The translations under genes and the position numbers were made by a program. Positions 40,258 through 46,814 of a stretch of 64,000 nucleotides of DNA are shown here, piece by piece (the stretch's first letter is position 1; every line of letters begins with the position of its first letter). Source of the stretch: Streptomyces albireticuli (lineage in GTDB: Bacteria; Actinomycetota; Actinomycetes; Streptomycetales; Streptomycetaceae); NCBI RefSeq assembly GCF_002192455.1, contig NZ_CP021744.1, positions 1,860,001 through 1,924,000 on the forward strand, given 5' to 3'. Under the pieces are notes generated by a model, which was not told the DNA's origin, made no database searches, and saw only the letters and a list, made by a program, of their open reading frames with translations.

Positions 40258-41382
40258 GTGCACCGGGAGAACCCCGCCCCGACCACGGTGAAGTGCCTGG
40301 TATGGGATCTCGACAACACCCTCTGGCAGGGCACCCTGCTGGAGGACGGCGAGGTGCGGCTGCGGCCGGGCCTGCGCGAGACGGTCGTCGAGCTGGACTC
40401 GCGCGGCATCCTCAACTCCGTGGCCAGCAAGAACGACCACGACCACGCCTGGGCGCGGCTGGAGGAGCTGGGCCTCGCCGAGTACTTCGTGCTGCCCAGG
40501 ATCGGCTGGGGGCCGAAGTCGAAGTCGGTCCGGGCGATCGCCGAGGAGCTGAACTTCGCGCCCGGCACCATCGCCTTCATCGACGACCAGCCCTTCGAGC
40601 GCGCCGAGGTCCTCCACTCGCTGCCGGAGGTCCGCGCCTACCCCGCCGAGCAGGCCGCGGAGCTGACCTCGCTGCCGGAGTTCAGCCCGGCCACGGTCAC
40701 GGTCGACTCGCGCCGCCGCCGCGCGATGTACCAGGCGTCGTTCCGGCGGGACGCCGAGCGCGCCGGGTTCGACGGGCCGGACGCGGACTTCCTGCGCTCG
40801 CTGGACATCCGGATGCGGATCACCCGCGCCACCCCGGCGGAGCTCTCCCGGGTCGAGGAACTCACCCTGCGCACCAGCCAGATGAACGCGACGGGCGTGC
40901 ACTACTCCGAGGCCGACCTGCTCGCCCTGATCGACGACCCGGACCACGAGGTGCTGGTCACCACGGTCACCGACCGCTTCGGCCCGTACGGCGCGGTCGG
41001 CGTCGTCCTCGTCCACCGCTCCCCCGTCAGCTGGCGGATCAAGCTGCTCGCCACCTCCTGCCGGGTGGTGTCGCTGGGCGCCGGCACCGCGCTCCTGCGC
41101 TGGCTGACCGACCAGGCGCACCGGGCGGGCGTGCACCTGACCGCCGACTTCCGGCCCACCGAGCGCAACCGGATGATGGAAGTGGCGTACCGCTTCGCCG
41201 GGTTCACCGGCGCCGGGGAGGACCCCTGCCCGTGCCTGCCGGGCCCGGACCCCGCCGGCGCGGACGCCCGGCCGGACGGCTCCGGGTCCCCGGTCGGCAG
41301 GCTGCACCTGGTGCCGTCCGCCCAGCCCGCCCCCGACACCCTCCGCCTGGAGGCCCCCGACCTTTCCGAGAGGACCCGATGA
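40258..41382 (+). CDS. HAD-type glyceryl transferase for methoxymalonyl-ACP (FkbH type)
   Basis: This 374-residue FkbH-type protein dephosphorylates 1,3-bisphosphoglycerate and loads a glyceryl unit on the ACP. The HAD motif is VWDLDNTLWQG, with the nucleophile Asp in DLDNT; VASKNDHDHAW and IAFIDDQPFERAEV are the further HAD blocks. A C-terminal acetyltransferase-like half includes ELTLRTSQMNATGVHYSEAD. GTG at 40258 has GGAGGG 7 nt upstream and is preferred; ATG at 40207 overlapping the FkbI-type stop is the alternative. The expected FkbG-type O-methyltransferase does not follow; a sugar C-methyltransferase does. Confidence 0.94.
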   Translation: MHRENPAPTTVKCLVWDLDNTLWQGTLLEDGEVRLRPGLRETVVELDSRGILNSVASKNDHDHAWARLEELGLAEYFVLPRIGWGPKSKSVRAIAEELNFAPGTIAFIDDQPFERAEVLHSLPEVRAYPAEQAAELTSLPEFSPATVTVDSRRRRAMYQASFRRDAERAGFDGPDADFLRSLDIRMRITRATPAELSRVEELTLRTSQMNATGVHYSEADLLALIDDPDHEVLVTTVTDRFGPYGAVGVVLVHRSPVSWRIKLLATSCRVVSLGAGTALLRWLTDQAHRAGVHLTADFRPTERNRMMEVAYRFAGFTGAGEDPCPCLPGPDPAGADARPDGSGSPVGRLHLVPSAQPAPDTLRLEAPDLSERTR

Positions 41383-42611
41383 TCATCACCGCGTGCCGCG
41401 TCTGCGCCAACCACGAACTGCTCCCCGTACTGGACCTGGGGGAGCAGGCGCTCACCGGGGTGTTCCCGGCCACCCGCGACGAGGCCGTCCCGTCGGTCCC
41501 CCTGGAGCTGGTCCGGTGCTCCCCCGCCGGGTGCGGCCTGGTGCAGCTGCGCCACACCCCGGACCCCGCCCTGATGTACGGGGAGGGCTACGGCTACCGC
41601 TCCGGCATCCGGCCGTTCATGATCAACCACCTGCACGGCAAGGTGGCGGCCCTCCGGGAGCTCGTCGCGCCCGGCCCCGGGGACCTGGTCCTCGACATCG
41701 GCAGCAACGACTCGACGCTGCTGCGCGGCTACCCCGCGGACGGCCCGCGCCTGGTCGGCATGGACCCGACCGGCGGGAAGTTCCGTGAGCTGTACCCGCC
41801 GCACGCCGAGCTCGTCGTCGACTACTTCTCGCGCGAGGCGTTCGTGGAGCGCTTCGGCTCCGCGCGCGCGAAGGTCGTCACGTCGATCGCGATGTTCTAC
41901 GACCTGCCGGACCCGCTGCGCTTCATGCGGGACGTCCACGACGTCCTCGCCGACGACGGCGTCTGGATGCTGGAGCAGAGCTACATGCCGGCCATGCTGG
42001 AGGCCGACGCCTACGACGTGGTGTGCCACGAGCACCTGGAGTACTACGCCCTCCGGCAGATCGAGTGGATGGCGGAGCGGGCCGGCCTGACGGTGCTGAA
42101 GGCCGAGCTCACGGACGTCTACGGCGGCAGCCTCTGCGCGACCCTGGCCAGGAAGGGCTCCCCCTACCCGGTGGACGAGGCGGGCCTGGCCCGGATCCGG
42201 GCCCGCGAGGCGGCGGCGGGCCTCGACACCGCGGCGCCCTTCGACGCCTTCGCCCGGCGCGTGCGGGACCAGCGGGACGCCCTCGTCGGCTTCCTGGCCC
42301 GCTCCCGCGAGGCGGGCCTGCTGACCCTCGGGTACGGGGCCTCGACGAAGGGCAATGTGATCCTCCAGTACTGCGGGATCACCGAGCGGGACCTGCCGTG
42401 CATCGGCGAGGTCAGCGAGGAGAAGGCCGGCCGCTTCACCCCCGGCACGGGCATCCCCATCGTCTCCGAGGAGGAGGCGAAATCCTGGAAGCCGGACCAG
42501 TTGCTGGTGCTGCCGTGGATCTACCGCGACGGCTTCCTGGAGCGCGAGCGGGAGTTCCGGGACCGGGGCGGGAAGCTGGTGTTCCCGCTGCCGGGGCTGA
42601 GCGTGGTGTAA
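41379..42611 (+). CDS. NDP-hexose C-methyltransferase (TylCIII/EryBIII type)
   Basis: This 410-residue SAM-dependent C-methyltransferase is in the family that branches deoxysugars at C-3. An N-terminal zinc site is suggested by CRVCANHELLPVLDLG and the later Cys residues in VRCSPAGCGLVQL. The SAM domain has LVLDIGSNDSTLLRGY, SIAMFYDLPDPLRFM and EQSYMPAM, then DVVCHEHLEYYALRQIEWM with the conserved His-Glu-His. The C-terminal domain includes GYGASTKGNVILQY. ATGA overlap couples it to the FkbH-type gene. It would add the 3-C-methyl group of mycarose to a TDP-4-keto-2,6-dideoxyhexose. It ends at a 17-bp hairpin. Confidence 0.94.
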   Translation: MIITACRVCANHELLPVLDLGEQALTGVFPATRDEAVPSVPLELVRCSPAGCGLVQLRHTPDPALMYGEGYGYRSGIRPFMINHLHGKVAALRELVAPGPGDLVLDIGSNDSTLLRGYPADGPRLVGMDPTGGKFRELYPPHAELVVDYFSREAFVERFGSARAKVVTSIAMFYDLPDPLRFMRDVHDVLADDGVWMLEQSYMPAMLEADAYDVVCHEHLEYYALRQIEWMAERAGLTVLKAELTDVYGGSLCATLARKGSPYPVDEAGLARIRAREAAAGLDTAAPFDAFARRVRDQRDALVGFLARSREAGLLTLGYGASTKGNVILQYCGITERDLPCIGEVSEEKAGRFTPGTGIPIVSEEEAKSWKPDQLLVLPWIYRDGFLEREREFRDRGGKLVFPLPGLSVV

Positions 42612-42624
42612 GGCGCGTACGGAA

Positions 42625-42664
42625 AGCGCGGGGCGGGCCGGATGTTCCCGGCCCGCCCCGCGCT
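42625..42664. terminator. Bidirectional 17-bp hairpin terminator
   Basis: A perfect 17-bp inverted repeat (42625-42641 and 42648-42664, 6-nt loop) lies between the convergent C-methyltransferase and aldo/keto reductase genes. Confidence 0.85.
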
Positions 42665-42728
42665 CGTCCCACCGCTGTTCCCGCTCGTCCGGCCCGGCAC
42701 GGAGGCCGGAGCCGGGGAGCGGGGGGGC

Positions 42729-43727
42729 TCACCCCGCCCAGGCCCCGGGCGCCGCCCCGCCACCGCCCACCGGCGGAAAGATCACGTCCAGCTCCGCCAG
42801 CTCCTCCTCGGAGAGCACGAGGTCGAGCGCCCGCACCGCGGAGTCGAGCTGCCCGACCGTCCGCGGCCCGATCACCGCCCCGCTCATCCCCGGCCGCGAC
42901 AGCACCCAGGCCAGGCCCGCCTCCGCCGGGTCCCGCCCGGTCCGCCCGCAGAACCGCTCGTACGCCTCGACGCGCGGCCGCAGCTCCGGCAGCAGCTTCT
43001 GGGCCCGGCCCTGCGCCGACTTCACGGCCGTGCCGGCCGCCAGCTTCGCGAGCGCCCCGCTGAGCAGTCCGCCGTGCAGGGGCGACCAGGCGAAGACGCC
43101 GAGCCCGTAGGCCCGGGCGGCGGGCAGCAGCTCCAGGTCGGCGTGGCGGACGGCCAGGTTGTACAGGCACTGCTCGGAGACCAGCCCGAAGGAGTGCCGG
43201 CGGGCGGCGCTCTCCTGGGCGGCGGCGATGTTCCAGCCGGCGAAGTTCGACGAGCCGACGTAGCCGACCTTGCCACTGGTGACGAGGCGGTCCATGGCCT
43301 GCCAGATCTCGTCCCACGGGGCGGCCGGGTCGACGCGGTGCATCTGGTACAGGTCGATGTGGTCGACCCCGAGGCGGCGCAGGGACCGCTCGCAGGCGGC
43401 GACGATGTGCCGGGCCGACAGCCCGCCGTCGTTGATCCGCTCGCTCATGTCCTCACCGACCTTGGTCGCGAGGAGGACGTCCTCGCGCCGGACGCCGCCT
43501 CGGGCCAGCCAGCGGCCGACGAGCTCCTCGGTGTGGCCCTTGTAGAGCCGCCAGCCGTAGATGTCGGCCGTGTCGACGCAGTTGATGCCGCGGTCGAGCG
43601 CCGCGTCCATGAGCCGCATGGCGTCGTCGTCCTCGACCCGCCCGCTGAAGTTCACCGTGCCCAGCCAGAGCCGGCTGACCAGGGTGGCACTGCGCCCGAG
43701 CCGTACGTGCGTCCGGTTCCCGCTCAT
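42729..43727 (-). CDS. Aldo/keto reductase, NDP-hexose C-3 reductase (TylCII/EryBII type)
   Basis: This 332-residue NADPH-dependent (alpha/beta)8 reductase is in the aldo/keto reductase family. The catalytic tetrad can be placed as Asp in NCVDTADIYG, Tyr in the same segment, Lys in VLLATKVGE, and His in DLYQMHRVD; VGYVGSSNFAGW and the C-terminal cofactor loop AVIGPRTVGQLDSAVRAL are also typical. In 2,6-dideoxysugar pathways such enzymes reduce the 3-keto product of the 2,3-dehydratase. Its ATG overlaps the stop of the upstream 4-ketoreductase (ATGA), so the two sugar reductases are co-translated. Confidence 0.92.
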   Translation of the reverse strand: MSGNRTHVRLGRSATLVSRLWLGTVNFSGRVEDDDAMRLMDAALDRGINCVDTADIYGWRLYKGHTEELVGRWLARGGVRREDVLLATKVGEDMSERINDGGLSARHIVAACERSLRRLGVDHIDLYQMHRVDPAAPWDEIWQAMDRLVTSGKVGYVGSSNFAGWNIAAAQESAARRHSFGLVSEQCLYNLAVRHADLELLPAARAYGLGVFAWSPLHGGLLSGALAKLAAGTAVKSAQGRAQKLLPELRPRVEAYERFCGRTGRDPAEAGLAWVLSRPGMSGAVIGPRTVGQLDSAVRALDLVLSEEELAELDVIFPPVGGGGAAPGAWAG

Positions 43728-44737
43728 TTCCCGCCACCGCCCTTCGCCGGGGCGGCCGCGGCCGCCTCCGCCATCGCCGTCACCATGTCGTCGAGCCCCT
43801 CGCCCAGGGGCACCCCGGCCCGCCAGCCGGTCACCGCGCGGAAGGCGGCGGGGTCCGACTCCGGGGTGCGGAAGTCACCGGCCTCCGCGTGGCCGGGAGG
43901 CGGCACGGAGAGGACCGGGACGGCGGGCTTCCCGGTGCGCGCGGCGACGACGCCGGCGAGGGTGGTGAAGACGTCGCCGAGGCGCTCCAGGCGCCCGGAG
44001 CCGACGGTCCAGGGGCGGCCCTGGAGCTGCGCCACGTGGCGCAGCGCGGCGGTGAACGCGGCGGCCGCGTCCCGGACATGGAGGAAGTCGCGTTCGACCG
44101 AGCCGTCGTGCCACATCGTGAGGGGTTCGCCGCCGAGAGCCCGGGCCGCCATCGTGGCGAGGACGCCCCGGCCGGTGGACCCGGAGAGCGGGCTGCGGCC
44201 GTACACGGTCGCCAGGCGCAGCACGACGCCGCGTACGGTGCCGTCGGCGGTGGCCTCGCGCAGGATCTCCTCGGCGGCGGTCTTCTGCGCGGCGTACGAG
44301 CCGGGCCGCGGCGCGGCGCCCGAGCCGGTCTGGATGGTCCCCGCGAAGATCACGGCGGGTGGGGTGCCGGGACGGTCCCGGAAGGCGTCCACGAGGTCGC
44401 GCACGAGGCCGACGTTCACGCGCTCGGAGCGCTCGTCGGCGGCCCGCCAGGACTGCCCGCCGCCGATGTGGGCGGCGAGGTGCACGACGGCGTCGGCGCC
44501 CTCGACCGCGTCGGCGACCGCCCCCGGCAGGGCCAGGTCCGCCCGCCGCACCTCGATCCCGGCCGCCGCCACCGCGGGCACCGGGCAGGCCCCGCGCGCC
44601 ACCGCCCGTAACCGCACCGGCAGCCGCGCGAGTTCGGCGACCACCGCGGACCCCACGAACCCGGAGGCCCCGAGCACCACGACCGACGGCCCGCGCGGGT
44701 CGTCGGCCGTTTCGAGCAACCCGGCGATGTCCTTCAC
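43724..44737 (-). CDS. NDP-hexose 4-ketoreductase (TylCIV/EryBIV type)
   Basis: This 337-residue extended SDR reduces the C-4 ketone of the activated sugar, normally the last step to TDP-L-mycarose. It has VVVLGASGFVGSAVVAELA for cofactor binding, VVHLAAHIGGG, PAVIFAGTIQTG, and a YAAQKTAAE Tyr-Lys pair; VERDFLHVRDAA is also characteristic. GTG at 44737 with GGGAGG 4 nt upstream is preferred to the longer starts at 44788 and 45049, which add unrelated residues. One TTA codon lies at 44609-44611. It is the outermost recognisable gene of cluster 1 on this side. Confidence 0.9.
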   Translation of the reverse strand: MKDIAGLLETADDPRGPSVVVLGASGFVGSAVVAELARLPVRLRAVARGACPVPAVAAAGIEVRRADLALPGAVADAVEGADAVVHLAAHIGGGQSWRAADERSERVNVGLVRDLVDAFRDRPGTPPAVIFAGTIQTGSGAAPRPGSYAAQKTAAEEILREATADGTVRGVVLRLATVYGRSPLSGSTGRGVLATMAARALGGEPLTMWHDGSVERDFLHVRDAAAAFTAALRHVAQLQGRPWTVGSGRLERLGDVFTTLAGVVAARTGKPAVPVLSVPPPGHAEAGDFRTPESDPAAFRAVTGWRAGVPLGEGLDDMVTAMAEAAAAAPAKGGGGK

Positions 44738-45270
44738 ACGGCCTCCCGCACAGCGCACACGATCGAAGTCCCCTGGATTCAACGTCATCACCACGGGGCG
44801 CGGGCCCGCCGGCGTGATCGGACGGGCGACTTCGTCAGGTCCCGGAGCGGTCCGGAGGGGGCGCCTCTGCCACCCCTCCCACGTCCGGTCACGGATCGAG
44901 GTGACGGCCGGGTCGGCGAGGCCCGCGTCGCGGAGCTGCCGGACGTGCCCGGTCCCACAGGCCGAGCCACCCGGAGCGGAAGGTCTCGCGCGCGGTGGCG
45001 CCGCTGAGCGGAAGGGTGCGGCGGCGAGCGCACCGCAGGGGCGCGGCACGCGGGCCCCATTACTTCGCAGGTAATCGCGCGCTTCCCCGCCGCCCGGCAG
45101 GCTGAGGGCGAGCGGATCCCGGGCCGGCGCACTCCGGCCGGGGGTCCGCGAGGGGGATCGTCCTCGGGCCGGGCCGCCAGGGGGGAGGCCCGGGCACGGG
45201 GGACCGAGGACGGAACAGGCCGCCGGGAACAGGGCGGTGACACCGACCGCTGGAGACAGAGGAGCGCATC
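44738..45270. promoter_or_regulatory. Gene-free 533-bp gap, probable right border of cluster 1
   Basis: No supported gene is seen. A degenerate copy of the cluster box (TTCGTCAGGTCC at 44831-44842, sharing GTCAGGTCC with the elements at 21091 and 22493) lies about 95 bp upstream of the 4-ketoreductase start, pointing away from it as the PKS copies do. AGAGGAG at the right end is the ribosome site of the next gene. Confidence 0.35.
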
Positions 45271-45639
45271 ATGTCGCAGTACGAGACCGCCGTCGCCCGC
45301 TACTTCGAGGCGTGGAACGCGACGGGCGGGGACGCGCTCGCCAAGGCCGTCGCCGCCGCGTGGAGCGAGGACGGGTCCTTCACCGACCCGCTGTCCCGGG
45401 CCCGGGGGCACGCGGACGTCGCCGCCGTGATCGCGGGGGTCCACGAGCAGTTCCCCGGCTTCGAGTTCCGGCGGACGGGCGGGGTCGACGGGCACCACGA
45501 CACCGCGCGCTTCAGCTGGGAGCTGGTGTCGCCGGCCGACGGGTCCGCGCCGGTGGCCGGGTTCGACGTCATCACGCTGGCCGAGGACGGCCGGATCCGG
45601 TCGGTGCTCGGTTTCCTGGACCGGGTGCCTACGGCGTGA
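45271..45639 (+). CDS. SnoaL-like (NTF2 fold) protein
   Basis: This 122-residue protein fits the SnoaL-like NTF2 fold: an N-terminal helix ending RYFEAWNATGGDALAKAVAA, then SEDGSFTDPLSRARGHADVA and the strands FSWELVSPADGSAPVAGFDV and VITLAEDGRIRSVLGFLDR. Such proteins are small barrels that bind or isomerise hydrophobic substrates; many have no known role. AGAGGAG precedes the ATG at 45271. It is convergent with the XRE/MmyB-type regulator, and their ends overlap by 11 bp. Nothing ties it to either cluster, so I would treat it as a border gene. Confidence 0.8.
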   Translation: MSQYETAVARYFEAWNATGGDALAKAVAAAWSEDGSFTDPLSRARGHADVAAVIAGVHEQFPGFEFRRTGGVDGHHDTARFSWELVSPADGSAPVAGFDVITLAEDGRIRSVLGFLDRVPTA

Positions 45640-46444
45640 CGAGCTGAAGCTCCCGAAGGTGCCGGGCCGTCTCCGGGTCGGCGGGGAGGAAGGTCTCCAT
45701 CGCCAGCTCGGAGACGGTGACGTCCATCGGGGTGTTGAAGGTCGTGATGGTCGAGATGAACGACAGGGTCCGGCCGTCGAGTTCGACGACGAGGGGCAGG
45801 GCGTACGGCGCCCTGCCGGGGTCGGCCGGCGGGGGTCCGTCGGCGGCCCCCTCGGGCAGGGGGTAGGCGCCGACCTCCTCGTACAGGGCGCGCAGCGGGG
45901 CGGAGCGCACCAGGGCCAGCTGGCGTTCCATCTGGTGGAGGAGGTGGCCGCGCCACTCGCGGAAGTTGCGGATCCGCGGGGCGAGGCCCTGGGGGTGCAA
46001 GGTCACGCGCATGGCGTTCAGCGGGGCTTCGAGCAGGTGTTCCGCGACGCCCTGGAGCAGCGTGCCGATGCCGCGGTTGGCGGCCACCACGTCGTAGGCG
46101 CCGTCGACGACCAGGGCCGGGTAGGGCTCGTGCCCGCGCAGCAGGGCGTCCAGGCCCTCCCGGAGTCCGGCCAGCGCCGGGTCGTCCAGCGGCCGCTCGG
46201 GGAAGCGGGGGGCGTAACCGGCCGCGAGGAGCAGGGCGTTCTGCTCGCGCACGGGCACGTCGAGCCGGTCGGCGAGGCGCAGCACCATCTCCTGGCTGGG
46301 CCGGGAGCGGCCGGTCTCGATGAAGCTGATGTGGCGGGCGGACGAATCGGCCCGGAGCGCCAGCTCCAGCTGGCTGATCCGGCGCCGCTCCCGCCATTCG
46401 CGCAACAGCGCGCCCACTCCGGTGGCCACCGCGGCAGTCGTCAT
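45629..46444 (-). CDS. XRE-family regulator with MmyB-like ligand-binding domain
   Basis: This 271-residue DNA-binding protein has an N-terminal helix-turn-helix at about 10-70 (LLREWRERRRISQLELALRA then SARHISFIETGRSRPSQEMV) and a C-terminal MmyB-like, PAS-related domain (ALVVDGAYDVVAANRGIGTL; LRVTLHPQG-like segment; FISTITTFNTPMDVTVSEL). Related actinobacterial proteins are thought to bind fatty-acid-like ligands and often control a neighbouring redox gene; here the neighbour is an NTF2-like gene instead. A -10-like TACGGT (46451-46456 on the minus strand) lies 6 bp before the ATG, so the mRNA may be leaderless. Confidence 0.9.
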   Translation of the reverse strand: MTTAAVATGVGALLREWRERRRISQLELALRADSSARHISFIETGRSRPSQEMVLRLADRLDVPVREQNALLLAAGYAPRFPERPLDDPALAGLREGLDALLRGHEPYPALVVDGAYDVVAANRGIGTLLQGVAEHLLEAPLNAMRVTLHPQGLAPRIRNFREWRGHLLHQMERQLALVRSAPLRALYEEVGAYPLPEGAADGPPPADPGRAPYALPLVVELDGRTLSFISTITTFNTPMDVTVSELAMETFLPADPETARHLRELQLVTP

Positions 46445-46567
46445 GCCCCGACCGTAACGCGTGGCCGCCCGGCGGCCGGGTCCGGGCCGGGGCGGCGGCG
46501 GGAATTCCCGGAAACCGCGGAAACCGCCGATGGTACGGCCCTACTTGATCAGGGCATGATTTCAGCC

Positions 46568-46732
46568 ATGGCTCACCCGCACCTGCCGACCACCGAGGCC
46601 GCTGTCGTCGCGATCCGCGAAATCGCGGACGAATACGGTGTGCGCGTTTCCGTCACGGACGACATCGGCGCGGACCGGACCTCGCGCCGCTCCTCGGCCG
46701 GAATGTTCACGGTCGCCGCGGCCGAGGAGTAG
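46568..46732 (+). CDS. Unrecognised 54-residue ORF
   Basis: This short frame (alternative start 46556) reads an amphipathic helix (EAAVVAIREIADEYGVRVSV) followed by a polar tail (SVTDDIGADRTSRRSSAGMF) ending in TVAAAEE. No ribosome site is convincing. It lies alone between the divergent XRE regulator and the convergent FAD/TPR gene. It could be a small regulator or a peptide precursor, but no maturation enzyme sits beside it. I do not recognise the family. Confidence 0.4.
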   Translation: MAHPHLPTTEAAVVAIREIADEYGVRVSVTDDIGADRTSRRSSAGMFTVAAAEE

Positions 46733-46814
46733 CCCGCCGCCGCGTGGCCGGCGGCGGCGCGCACCCCCGCCACCGGGAAGCGGTCGTCAGGAAGCGGTGC
46801 TCAGGAAGCTCTTG

